Source of the DNA: a virus
Virus record (IMG/VR): IMGVR_UViG_3300032087_000460
Span: 1 to 58,196 of that record
DNA length: 58,196 nt
Reading direction: 5' to 3' (one strand)
Under the pieces are notes generated by a model. The model had not been told where the DNA came from and made no database searches. It worked only from the letters and a program-made list of their open reading frames with translations. The position numbers and the translations under genes are program-made. Below, piece after piece: positions 9,009 through 15,241 of the stretch (within the stretch, counting starts at the first letter, position 1; the number at the start of each line of letters is the position of its first letter).

Positions 9009-9309
9009 TATCTACGACATCCCGTATTACAAGCTGCTTAATATATTTAGCACCTATAACGTCTACTATTGTTTGATAGCTAGACTTAATGTCTTGTTGC
9101 TGAAGCTGCATGACTTTCTGTGCGTCAATTAATTTAATTACGATAGCTTCTAGTCTTTTATGCTTTTCGTCTAGCTCTGCGGCTAGTTCATTCTGTATCC
9201 AAGTATTCTGTTTCCATATAAAATAACCAAAGGCAATGGTCATGGTCACTGGTATACCAAATGTCTCCAGTAAATTTATTATGTCCACTCGTATTCTCTC
9301 CCAATACAA
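8977..9309 (-). CDS. Membrane-anchored coiled-coil protein (possible spanin or holin partner)
   Basis: A 110-residue protein with one N-terminal membrane segment (near residues 18-31, IPVTMTIAFGYFIW), then a long helical, probably coiled-coil stretch to about residue 85. An inner-membrane anchor with a helical extramembrane domain is the plan of inner-membrane spanins, but the topology cannot be settled by reading. It lies within the lysis-type cluster. No lipoprotein partner (Rz1-like) is visible nearby. Confidence 0.55.
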   Translation of the reverse strand: MYWERIRVDIINLLETFGIPVTMTIAFGYFIWKQNTWIQNELAAELDEKHKRLEAIVIKLIDAQKVMQLQQQDIKSSYQTIVDVIGAKYIKQLVIRDVVDNGPKETTEES

Positions 9310-9320
9310 ATAACATTACA

Positions 9321-9554
9321 CTATTTCCGCTTTGGTTGCTTCTTACGGTTTACCTTTTTAGACACAACTTTAAGATTACTCCGTTTGTTGTTTCTAGGGT
9401 TCATGTCCTTATGATCTACTTCCTTGCCGTCCCCTTTATGTACCCTACCTGTTTTAGCCAGTTTGTTACGTGCGGCATTACGACTAGCCCTGCGTTTCTT
9501 TTGTTCCTCTTTACCATGATATGAATCATATTCTTTACGGTAATCACGTTTCAT
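9321..9554 (-). CDS. HNH-like small nuclease or DNA-binding protein
   Basis: A 77-residue basic protein. Near its end GKEVDHKDMNPRNNKRSN followed by LKVVSKK resembles the second half of an HNH endonuclease fold, with His in VDH and the two Asn residues as expected. The N-terminus is a basic helix (KKRRASRNAARNK). Small proteins of this kind beside terminase genes are common, and HNH proteins sometimes assist cos or pac cutting. Whether it is catalytically active is unknown. Confidence 0.6.
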   Translation of the reverse strand: MKRDYRKEYDSYHGKEEQKKRRASRNAARNKLAKTGRVHKGDGKEVDHKDMNPRNNKRSNLKVVSKKVNRKKQPKRK

Positions 9555-9733
9555 TTGTAGCCACCACCAGCCTTCTTATATTCACTAGCTAGAAGTTGCG
9601 CCTTTCTAGCAGACCACTGACCAGCCTTACCACCCTTTGTGCCAGCTTTGATCTTTTCAAAAAGCCGTTTACGCATAGTAGGCTTAGTATAATTACCAGC
9701 TTCATTTACTTTAGATTTTTTCTTTACTGCCAT
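9551..9733 (-). CDS. Small conserved basic phage protein
   Basis: A 60-residue protein with NEAGNYTKPTMRKRLF and GGKAGQWSARKAQLLA. This pattern recurs in tiny uncharacterised proteins encoded next to structural genes of many marine phages, as I remember it. Its stop overlaps the start of the HNH-like gene and its start overlaps the stop of the gene before it, so it is part of one translated unit. Function unknown. Confidence 0.62.
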   Translation of the reverse strand: MAVKKKSKVNEAGNYTKPTMRKRLFEKIKAGTKGGKAGQWSARKAQLLASEYKKAGGGYK

Positions 9734-10110
9734 TATGCACCTGTAAACGTAAACTGTGCAGGTTCTTCTTCTACAGATACCATAATATCAACCGCCGTTG
9801 GATTAGACGCAGAAGCTACTAGCTTATCGCCTGCGTGCATAAAGAAGTAACCGCCGTTTACTAAATTTAATAATGAGTTACCTGATAAAGTAGCATCTCT
9901 TATTATATACTTATAATCGTTTTCTTCGGCATGATAAAACTGAATAGAAACTGTGCTAGTACTAGCGGCACTATTAGACACATGCAAAAAACGAACAGTA
10001 CCATTATAGTTTGGAGGGCAAGTATACAGAAGATCTCCACTTGCGCCTCCAACAGTAGATGAAAGGGTATAGCCCTGTGTGTGGTATTTATATACTGTAC
10101 GTTCAGGCAT
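9733..10110 (-). CDS. Probable beta-rich virion protein
   Basis: A 125-residue protein with alternating hydrophobic and polar residues and many Ser, Thr, Asn and Gly, such as NGTVRFLHVSNSAASTSTV and GNSLLNLVNGGYFFM, suggesting an all-beta fold. Proteins of this shape decorate heads or tails. Another small beta-rich virion-like protein (53080-53424) has a similar build. Function inferred from composition and context only. Confidence 0.5.
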   Translation of the reverse strand: MPERTVYKYHTQGYTLSSTVGGASGDLLYTCPPNYNGTVRFLHVSNSAASTSTVSIQFYHAEENDYKYIIRDATLSGNSLLNLVNGGYFFMHAGDKLVASASNPTAVDIMVSVEEEPAQFTFTGA

Positions 10111-10463
10111 TAGCTTTTTCTTTTTCTGTTCATGCTAGATCTAACTAATGCACCTCTAGCTGCATTTATTCTAATGCCTGACTCTAAGGCAGCGTCAAGC
10201 TGTGCAGGAAAGTTAGGGTTATGCCTAAGTCCCAATGCAATGTCCTTTAAACTTAAACCGGCAGAGGCAATGTTATTGTCGTCATAAAATCGTTTTACGT
10301 CATTAATAGCTACGCCCTCCGCAATAAAAGGAGCGCCAGTATTATATGCCTCAAATATATTCTTAGTAGGCTTTTTATAGCCTCTGCTCGGTTTAACTAC
10401 GTTTGGGCCTCTTTGTACACCAGACCCCCTTCTACCACGAGATATAGCCTTACGATTACTCAT
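10110..10463 (-). CDS. Basic protein of unknown function
   Basis: A 117-residue protein with a very basic N-terminal arm (KAISRGRRGSG) and a basic C-terminus (MNRKRKS) around a more ordinary helical middle (DVKRFYDDNNIAS). Charged ends of this kind suit nucleic-acid or scaffold contacts inside a head. It shares one base with the next gene's start. No family recognised. Confidence 0.55.
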   Translation of the reverse strand: MSNRKAISRGRRGSGVQRGPNVVKPSRGYKKPTKNIFEAYNTGAPFIAEGVAINDVKRFYDDNNIASAGLSLKDIALGLRHNPNFPAQLDAALESGIRINAARGALVRSSMNRKRKS

Positions 10464-10468
10464 GGCTA

Positions 10469-11092
10469 TTACCTAAACAGACCACCCTTACGATAGTCCA
10501 TAGAGCCAGTACGTGGCTTTTTGCCATTTAACATACCGCCAGCAGCCTTTTTAGTTTTATTGTAACCACCCTTACTGAACTTCTCCATTGAGATTTGCTC
10601 ATCTTTAGTTTGGGTATGATATTTTTTACCACGCCAAGTAAATTCTTTTTTACCTTCTTTTCTAGCTGCCTTAAAAGCTTCACCAAAAGACATACCTTTT
10701 TTAGCACTGGTTTTAGCGGCTGGCTTGCTAGATTCACTACGCTTCTTCTTAACTGCCTCTTCAGACTTCTCTTTGCTCTTTTTGTCTATGTCTTTAGCTG
10801 CCATAGCTGCAGCACCAGTAGAAGTTACAACAGCAGCTTGCGTAGATCGCTTGGCTCTCTGCTTATACTGAGGCGTACTGTCACCAATACCAAACATCTC
10901 TTTATTGCGCTTGTTTGTCTCTTTAATTTTATCAATCTCTTTTTGAGACGTAGCGGCAGTTGTAGGCTTTCTTGCAGGAGGAGGTGACATATTCTCACTG
11001 CTTTTACGTGTATTAGAACGTGTACGCTTAGAGGTCTTAGGCTTTTTGCCAGTACTTCTAAGAGCTTTGGCAATCATTGAAGCAAAACTCAT
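10469..11092 (-). CDS. Lys-rich protein with a conserved phage C-terminal motif
   Basis: A 207-residue protein, mostly Lys, Ser, Thr and Ala. Near residues 133-157 it carries GMSFGEAFKAARKEGKK and FTWRGKKYHT. The SFGEAF...G...F.W.GK.Y motif recurs in uncharacterised proteins of T7-like and other marine podoviruses as I recall. The end contains GSMDYRKGGLFR, and a similar MRKKGM element occurs in the next gene upstream. The low-complexity middle is probably disordered. A packaged or internal head protein is plausible; unproven. Confidence 0.6.
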   Translation of the reverse strand: MSFASMIAKALRSTGKKPKTSKRTRSNTRKSSENMSPPPARKPTTAATSQKEIDKIKETNKRNKEMFGIGDSTPQYKQRAKRSTQAAVVTSTGAAAMAAKDIDKKSKEKSEEAVKKKRSESSKPAAKTSAKKGMSFGEAFKAARKEGKKEFTWRGKKYHTQTKDEQISMEKFSKGGYNKTKKAAGGMLNGKKPRTGSMDYRKGGLFR

Positions 11093-11096
11093 TGTC

Positions 11097-11393
11097 TCAA
11101 CCTTTCTTGTAACTAAGGTTATCTACAACCTTACGGGTCATACCCTTTTTACGCATATCAATATTACCCTTACGTGGGTTAGGCTTACATACGTAGCCAC
11201 CCTTATTGTATTCAATGGTAATTGTTTTAGTTTCGTCACCAGCTTCCTCACGCATTCTACGTGCGTCAATAGCCGTTTGTCTAGCTACGTCACGAGGTAT
11301 ACCCATAGCCTTACTAGCGTCTCTAGGCCTACGTGGTGGCATTGGTGGTTGTGCCGCTTGTGGCCTACGGCGAGGCATTGGTACATTAGGCAT
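11097..11393 (-). CDS. Pro/Arg-rich small protein of unknown function
   Basis: A 98-residue protein that begins with Pro, Arg and Gln repeats (MPRRRPQAAQPPMPPRR), then a helical region (RDVARQTAIDARRM), and ends with NPRKGNIDMRKKGM. The final DMRK element echoes DYRKGGLFR in the next gene downstream, which suggests a shared short binding motif. Its start overlaps the upstream gene by eight bases. Function unknown. Confidence 0.55.
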   Translation of the reverse strand: MPNVPMPRRRPQAAQPPMPPRRPRDASKAMGIPRDVARQTAIDARRMREEAGDETKTITIEYNKGGYVCKPNPRKGNIDMRKKGMTRKVVDNLSYKKG

Positions 11394-11589
11394 TGTTAAA
11401 TTCCTCTATTGCTGCCTCAATGTCTGACAGCTTAAATGTTTTACCCGTGCGCTCTTCCAAAGCAGCACGGATATAATGAACGTCAGAATGATACAGATGT
11501 AAATTACGTAAGCTATCTGTTTTAATAGCTTCATAGAAACTACCTAAAATATTAGTTTCTGGACACAGTTTTACGGATTTATGGGACAT
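11386..11589 (-). CDS. First gene of the leftward arm, small protein of unknown function
   Basis: A 67-residue protein starting MSHKSVKLCPETN from ATG 11589; a TTG six bases earlier is less likely. It is the first gene after the leftward consensus promoter, about 185 bases below the predicted transcription start. It contains a charged helix (YIRAALEERTGKTFKLSDIEAA, split here as YIRAALEERTGK and FKLSDIEAA). A regulatory role would fit its place, but nothing in the sequence proves it. Confidence 0.5.
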   Translation of the reverse strand: MSHKSVKLCPETNILGSFYEAIKTDSLRNLHLYHSDVHYIRAALEERTGKTFKLSDIEAAIEEFNNA

Positions 11590-11637
11590 TGTCAATACAG
11601 AATTTCTTTTTAGTACAGAATTTAGTACATAGGGTAT

Positions 11638-11760
11638 GTTATAACACTAAGGTTATAACCCTATTACTATAATATTTTTATTAAGTATTATTATTATATA
11701 TAATATTATTATTATAATTTATATATTTTAACTTTAAGGTTATAACATTAGGGTTTAAAC
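11638..11760. repeat. AT-rich block flanked by GTTATAAC palindromes
   Basis: GTTATAAC occurs at 11638-11645, 11652-11659 and 11739-11746, and GTTTAAAC at 11753-11760; each is a perfect 8-bp palindrome. AAGGTTATAAC is repeated around the second and third copies. Between them lies a run of almost pure A and T (ATTATTATTATA-like). An easily melted segment bordered by protein-binding-size palindromes suits a DNA-unwinding element. Confidence 0.6.
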
Positions 11761-11779
11761 ATTGTCCTAAGTTTGTATA

Positions 11780-11807
11780 ATTATACTGATTTTAGAGGCC
11801 GTGTCAA
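11780..11807 (-). promoter_or_regulatory. Consensus sigma70 promoter for the leftward (late) arm
   Basis: On the minus strand TTGACA (11807-11802) and TATAAT (11785-11780) are both perfect and separated by 16 bases. It points at the first leftward gene (ATG 11589), and the transcript would cross the AT-rich block as a leader of about 185 bases. It has the same hexamers and spacing as the promoter at 7792-7819. Confidence 0.78.
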
Positions 11808-11857
11808 CCCAGCACCTGTAAATAAATATAAAGTGTGACATTTATGCAACACATAAG

Positions 11858-11875
11858 TACTATAAATACTATAAA
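11858..11875 (+). repeat. Tandem TACTATAAA repeat
   Basis: The 9-mer TACTATAAA is repeated directly and perfectly at 11858-11866 and 11867-11875. It lies upstream of the leftward promoter inside the control region. Two 9-bp units could bind an initiator or regulator, or be incidental AT-rich repetition. Confidence 0.5.
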
Positions 11876-12010
11876 TCTAAACCGTATTTCACCACACCAT
11901 TACCAGAAGATTTTACGTTTTACCCTTACTATTACCAGAACTTTTTTGAAACCCTGTATGTACATATATTAGGCACAGAATATCAGTGGTTAACAGATTT
12001 AAAAACCTGA

Positions 12011-12067
12011 TCTGTGTATTTCTGTGTATACGTATACGGTGGACCGGGGGGTGGCCCTTGCCCCCCG
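12011..12067. repeat. Tandem repeat, 12-bp palindrome and GC hairpin
   Basis: TCTGTGTAT occurs at 12011-12019 and 12021-12029. It runs into the perfect 12-bp palindrome GTATACGTATAC (12026-12037). A GC hairpin follows: CGGGGGG (12045-12051) can pair with CCCCCCG (12061-12067) around a 9-base loop. The hairpin is not followed by a T run on either strand, so it is not an ordinary terminator. Its last base is the first base of the leftmost 15-bp dyad. Confidence 0.6.
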
Positions 12068-12096
12068 CGTCAATATGTCGCGCCAAAGTAAAAAGC

Positions 12097-12222
12097 AAGT
12101 AATACTTTAAGTAAAAAATAAATAATTACTTCATTATTACTTAGCCATTACTTAAAAACCTATAGTATTCAAGCCTTTATTACTTAATGCTCAAAGCATT
12201 CCCTATGCTCTTGACAAGTAAT
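12097..12222. repeat. AAGTAAT/ATTACTT short repeats, partly phased at 11 bp
   Basis: ATTACTT occurs at 12125-12131, 12136-12142, 12147-12153 and 12179-12185, and its complement AAGTAAT at 12097-12103 and 12216-12222. The three central copies are spaced exactly 11 bp, about one helical turn, so bound proteins would sit on one face of the DNA. They lie between the first dyad and the main dyad cluster. Confidence 0.6.
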
Positions 12223-12443
12223 GATCGAAGCATTTCCAGATTTGCCTAAAAAATAGGCACCCACCTCTTTCGGAGCACATTTAACCCTACCCCTGCGTCA
12301 GTGTGTCACACCCTATGCGTCAACGTATCACATGCGACACTATGACGCGCGGCATATCGTCACAACATGCTACGTATTGACACATGCGTCAACCTGACAC
12401 ACCCACCATTTTAAGTTATCCACAATGCGTCAACCTGTCGCAG

Positions 12444-12470
12444 TTTACACTCTATTGCTTTTCGTATAGT
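12444..12470 (+). promoter_or_regulatory. Candidate early promoter, rightward
   Basis: TTTACA (12444-12449) and TATAGT (12465-12470) are separated by 15 bases, shorter than ideal. A 15-bp dyad ends three bases before the -35 hexamer and another lies about 65 bases downstream of the -10, which would suit an operator-controlled early promoter. It lies 166 bases before the first rightward gene. Hexamer match and spacing are only moderate. Confidence 0.35.
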
Positions 12471-12635
12471 CGCGCGCGCGGGTACTATTTAATTACACAA
12501 AATATCGTTCCTATCACAAAATAATTTTAGTATGCGTCAGCTTGTCGCGATAAATTGAAATAAAATTACTCGACTTTCAAAACGCCGCGAATTACTGTTC
12601 TTAGTATCAAAACAACGAATTGAGGAATTAAGAAA

Positions 12636-12812
12636 ATGCTTATCGAAACTACTTTGGGCGAATTGCTAGAAATACATGAGGCCAATTATGACGATAACGG
12701 AAAGGCTAATTCTATTTTGGTGGAGATTATCACAAAACTAAATGGTGATCGCCTCGCGGTTATCCCGCCAACAATGCCAGAATTCCAAGATTATTGTGAC
12801 GCAATCGATTAA
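12636..12812 (+). CDS. First gene of the rightward arm, small acidic protein
   Basis: A 58-residue acidic protein starting MLIETTLGELLEIHEANYDD, after a GAGGA ribosome site 10-14 bases upstream. It is the first gene transcribed rightward from the control region, where phages often place host-takeover or regulatory proteins. No family recognised and no DNA-binding motif is obvious. Confidence 0.6.
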   Translation: MLIETTLGELLEIHEANYDDNGKANSILVEIITKLNGDRLAVIPPTMPEFQDYCDAID

Positions 12813-12828
12813 TAGGGGAGTATCTAAA

Positions 12829-12933
12829 ATGTTTAAATTTTCACAAAAGAAAGTAGGCGGCATTCGTTTTGTTAAATTGGGGCGCTTTTGTTTTTCATTT
12901 TGTAAAACTAAGCAATTCAAGAAAATCGCATAA
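12829..12933 (+). CDS. Tiny basic protein
   Basis: A 34-residue peptide (MFKFSQKKVGGIRFVKLGRF and a short Cys-containing tail) preceded by AGGGGAG. It is basic and aromatic, with two Cys residues. Very short proteins with the phrase IRFV.LGRF...FC occur in other phages as I recall. Its spacing between two other small genes with their own ribosome sites supports it as a real gene. Confidence 0.5.
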   Translation: MFKFSQKKVGGIRFVKLGRFCFSFCKTKQFKKIA

Positions 12934-12951
12934 TCGAAAGGATAGCTAAAA

Positions 12952-13251
12952 ATGGATAGCCAAGACATGAAAGCAATCTGCATCGAGGCAATTAATGGGG
13001 CGCTAGTTTCACGCGGTAAAAATAAAGGCTCATTGAAAGCTTCACGGCCTAATAGCACTAGCGACGCTGCTGCAGCATGGGAAGCGCTTATAATGGAAGC
13101 AAACCCCTATAAGGCGGGAATATGGTTTCAATTAATGATGAATGAACGGCAACAAGCTATTTTTCGGGAAGTATCAAAAGCAATCGAGGGCTTAGATTTA
13201 CGTTCCATTGATCGAGACCGAAGCATCCTCGAGCAATTAGGCGCTTGGTAA
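12952..13251 (+). CDS. Early protein of unknown function
   Basis: A 99-residue helical protein starting MDSQDMKAICIEAINGAL, after an AAAGGAT ribosome site. It contains SDAAAAWEALIMEANPYKAG and a C-terminal charged stretch with several Asp and Arg. It is encoded with two tiny genes just before the DUF7227-like gene, and all four look like an early host-interaction group. Function not recognised. Confidence 0.6.
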   Translation: MDSQDMKAICIEAINGALVSRGKNKGSLKASRPNSTSDAAAAWEALIMEANPYKAGIWFQLMMNERQQAIFREVSKAIEGLDLRSIDRDRSILEQLGAW

Positions 13252-13268
13252 TTTGCCTAATCTTATAG

Positions 13269-13292
13269 ATGGGGCTAGGCTACTAGCTCCAT
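13269..13292. other. Stem-loop upstream of the DUF7227-like gene
   Basis: ATGGGGCTAG and CTAGCTCCAT can form a 10-bp stem with one G-T pair and a GCTA tetraloop. It sits in the 72-base gap between two early genes. No T run follows, so RNA processing or translational control is more likely than termination. Confidence 0.5.
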
Positions 13293-13323
13293 TGATAAGC
13301 TTAGACTATGGGAGAAAACGTCA

Positions 13324-14124
13324 ATGCTTAATACTTTAGACACTAGCAAACTAGCAGATGGTATACGCCAACAGATGGATAGCTATCTAGGCAAAACCAA
13401 AAGCTTCAGCGCTATCACCATCGGGTTAGACGCCAAGACTAGCAAGGGTGAGAAGCTTGGAGTTAGAACGGCAGTCACATACTTTGCGCCGCATACTTTA
13501 TCGGGCCGCAATGTTTGCGCGATGGCCGAAATAGCGGATTGCGTTGGACCGTGCCTATTCACTGCGGGACGTGGGGCAATGTCCTCTGTTATGTTATCAC
13601 GAACGGCACGAACGCTAGTCTGTCAGCAATTACCAGAAGTATTTTTGGCGCAACTAAAGCGCGAATTGATCAACCATTGCAAAGCTTGCGTACGCGATGG
13701 GGTTATTCCCGCCTATCGTCCTAATGGGACTAGCGATATTCGTTGGGAATTATGGGATGAATGGCGCGAGCTTATGGAATATCTAGTTGAGACATATGGC
13801 TTGCGGGTTTATGACTACACCAAGCTTGCTAATCGCAATGTTCCTGATTGGTATGACTTAACCTTTAGCTATTCGGGTTCCATTGGATACAAGCCATTCG
13901 TCAAACGTGCCATTGCTAACGGCGAGCGCTTGGCTGTTGTCTTTAGAACGCGCGACATGGTGCAAAAATTACTTGATAGCGATGGTACATTTATGGGGCT
14001 TCCCGTTGTTGATGGTGACGATACAGACGTTAGGTTTTTTGATCCTAAAGGGGCTATCGTTGCGCTGTATGCTAAGGGCAAGGCTAAGAACGATAAAACC
14101 GGATTTGTAGTTGACGTTAACTAA
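13324..14124 (+). CDS. DUF7227-like (gp88-type) phage protein
   Basis: A 266-residue protein with NVCAMAEIADCVGPCLFTAG, then NGTSDIRWEL, YDYTKLANRN, LTFSYSGS and VVDGDDTDVRFFDPKG, ending with GLYAKGKAK-like LYAKGKAKNDKTG. I recognise this as the widespread phage family now called DUF7227 and related to mycobacteriophage gp88. Cysteines at the C.......C...C cluster may bind metal. No biochemical role is established that I know of. It is preceded by GGGAGAAAACGTCA and a strong RNA hairpin. Confidence 0.8.
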   Translation: MLNTLDTSKLADGIRQQMDSYLGKTKSFSAITIGLDAKTSKGEKLGVRTAVTYFAPHTLSGRNVCAMAEIADCVGPCLFTAGRGAMSSVMLSRTARTLVCQQLPEVFLAQLKRELINHCKACVRDGVIPAYRPNGTSDIRWELWDEWRELMEYLVETYGLRVYDYTKLANRNVPDWYDLTFSYSGSIGYKPFVKRAIANGERLAVVFRTRDMVQKLLDSDGTFMGLPVVDGDDTDVRFFDPKGAIVALYAKGKAKNDKTGFVVDVN

Positions 14125-14142
14125 CTAGAAGGATTTAAACCC

Positions 14143-14301
14143 ATGAAAGAGGCACAAGCTAAAGTAATGCTAAAAAGACTGGAGCAAAAGCACGGAATGC
14201 AAGAGCTAGTCGTAAGGATGGTTCGTTGCATGTCCCATCAAGAGGTGGAGCACGTTCTTAATTTTATCATCAACAATGGGGATTTTGATAATGATGAATA
14301 A
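14143..14301 (+). CDS. Small helical early protein
   Basis: A 52-residue protein starting MKEAQAKVMLKRLEQKHGM, mostly helical, after a GAAGGAT ribosome site. Its 3' end overlaps the start of the next gene by eleven bases. No family recognised; support is the ribosome site, spacing and overlap. Confidence 0.55.
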   Translation: MKEAQAKVMLKRLEQKHGMQELVVRMVRCMSHQEVEHVLNFIINNGDFDNDE

Positions 14302-14584
14302 GTACACCATAGATTATGAAATGATTGATGACGATAGACCCATCAGGGACACGGGCAGAATATCATCTACCAATCTATTACGGGATGCATTCGAGGATTT
14401 GTTTAATTGTGGGCAGCAAGTCGTAGACGTGGAACCCAACAATCGACAAAACCCGCGTTGGGTCACGGTTTACTACGGCCTAAATGCATATGGCCAATAT
14501 GAAAGCAGGGACTTATACTTTGGATTTGACTTGTCCCTATCATCGCGCAAGCGCATTGTTAAACTAATGGAGAGGAGCATTTAA
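14291..14584 (+). CDS. Early protein of unknown function
   Basis: A 97-residue protein that I start at the ATG pair 14291/14294 (MMNKYTIDYEMIDDD), because GGGG lies 10-13 bases upstream. An ATG at 14276 would add five residues but lacks a good ribosome site. Aromatic and acidic residues alternate (VTVYYGLNAYGQYESRDLYF), suggesting a beta-sheet protein. It ends one base before the next start. Function not recognised. Confidence 0.55.
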   Translation: MMNKYTIDYEMIDDDRPIRDTGRISSTNLLRDAFEDLFNCGQQVVDVEPNNRQNPRWVTVYYGLNAYGQYESRDLYFGFDLSLSSRKRIVKLMERSI

Positions 14585-14585
14585 A

Positions 14586-14825
14586 ATGTCTAATATGGAA
14601 AGTCTCAAAATGAGAGTATACGCTACACGCCCGATTAAAACTAAGGCGGGGACATACAAGGTGAATATGTACTTTAAACGGAGGTATTTCTCTAGCCATG
14701 AATTCGCCAACAAAAAGCACGCATGGAAATGGATGAGCGAGTATGACAACTGGGATAAGCTCTGTAAAAGAGTACCGCCTAGCAATGTTGCGCCTGTGCA
14801 ATTAGATTTGAGCTTGGCTTCATAA
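14586..14825 (+). CDS. Small basic protein, possibly related to the gene at 17143
   Basis: A 79-residue protein. KMRVYATRPI, then YKVNMYFKRRYFSSHEFANK and HAWKWM, suggest a beta-sheet pair followed by a helix. The protein at 17143-17400 has a similar order (YRVSIY, then KLVAHAWF and KAHAWIDAFEN), so the two may be distant paralogues with a small DNA- or RNA-binding fold. Function not known. Confidence 0.55.
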   Translation: MSNMESLKMRVYATRPIKTKAGTYKVNMYFKRRYFSSHEFANKKHAWKWMSEYDNWDKLCKRVPPSNVAPVQLDLSLAS

Positions 14826-14896
14826 TGGGTGGGGATAGCATCGTAATAACTACATTAATCATTGTGGCATTAAACTACTTACTCAAATGGAGCTAA
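14825..14896 (+). CDS. Tiny one-segment membrane peptide
   Basis: A 23-residue peptide (MGGDSIVITTLIIVALNYLL plus KWS) that is almost entirely one membrane-spanning helix. Its ATG starts at the last base of the preceding stop codon, so it would be made by translational coupling. Such peptides are easy to miss; the call rests on composition and coupling only. Confidence 0.4.
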   Translation: MGGDSIVITTLIIVALNYLLKWS

Positions 14897-14900
14897 GACT

Positions 14901-15071
14901 ATGACAGTAGCTATTTACTATATCCTTGTTGCTTTCTGTTGGGGTGTGCTTGCAGCCACCCTAATAGGGACCACAGTGGCTATATCGTACAATGATATGC
15001 TTTCGACTATATTTTTCATGGGCAACGCTCTAGCCATTGGTTACGTGCTTTGCAGGCTGAAGGAGGGATAG
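14901..15071 (+). CDS. Two-transmembrane small protein
   Basis: A 56-residue protein with hydrophobic segments near residues 5-25 and 33-50 and a short charged C-terminus (RLKEG). It follows the tiny membrane peptide directly. It could alter the host membrane early in infection or act with the SleB-type hydrolase a few genes later. Function is inferred from topology only. Confidence 0.5.
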   Translation: MTVAIYYILVAFCWGVLAATLIGTTVAISYNDMLSTIFFMGNALAIGYVLCRLKEG

Positions 15072-15075
15072 GCTA

Positions 15076-15228
15076 TTGGATGAGATGTCCTACGACGAAT
15101 TAGTTTTATACATAGACAAAATGGGAGAACCGGACTTCGTAAGTTGGGACGATACGCAGCAAGTCATCTTCTTAAAATGGGGCGACTTTGAACGACAACT
15201 ATACATATACAATATGTACTATGACTAA
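15076..15228 (+). CDS. Small acidic protein with a TTG start
   Basis: A 50-residue acidic, aromatic protein. AGGAGGG at 15061-15067 is optimally placed for TTG 15076, which gives MDEMSYDELVLYIDKMG; the first in-frame ATG (15085) is nine bases later. The same kind of ribosome site precedes the next two genes. Function unknown. Confidence 0.5.
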   Translation: MDEMSYDELVLYIDKMGEPDFVSWDDTQQVIFLKWGDFERQLYIYNMYYD

Positions 15229-15241
15229 AGGAGGGAAGACA

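Larger units (their letters stand above)
12067..12548. repeat. Family of 15-bp dyad repeats (candidate operators or iterons)
   Basis: Copies of GCGTCA, three bases, TGTCGC or a close variant occur at 12067-12081, 12295-12309, 12317-12331, 12386-12400, 12427-12441 and 12534-12548. An inverted copy lies at 12334-12348, and a weaker inverted one may lie at 12369-12383. The half-sites are near-mirror images, as expected for a dimeric DNA-binding protein. Spacings of 22 and 17 bases occur in the central cluster. Two copies flank the candidate early promoter. The pattern suits a replication initiator or a phage repressor; neither protein is identified here. Confidence 0.75.
11590..12635. promoter_or_regulatory. 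Non-coding control region between the two arms; candidate replication origin
   Basis: No convincing gene lies in these 1.05 kb, although weak short frames exist. The region separates the leftward late arm from the rightward early arm. It contains an AT-rich block (about 11660-11735), GTTATAAC palindromes, tandem repeats, a GC hairpin, AAGTAAT/ATTACTT repeats, a family of 15-bp dyads and a strong leftward promoter. Such a concentration of repeats and dyads in the only long non-coding stretch is what a replication origin combined with divergent promoter control looks like. No experiment supports this yet. Confidence 0.7.

Noticed and set aside
11590-11595. TTGACA on the minus strand as a further promoter
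   Set aside because: The best -10 at a 16-bp spacer is TAAAAC and it lies inside the coding start of the 67-residue gene.
11913-12098. Small leftward reading frame in the control region
   Set aside because: It has no convincing ribosome site and runs through palindromes and repeats; composition is not that of a coding gene.
12212-12240. TTGACA on the plus strand as the early promoter
   Set aside because: No acceptable -10 hexamer lies 15-19 bases downstream.
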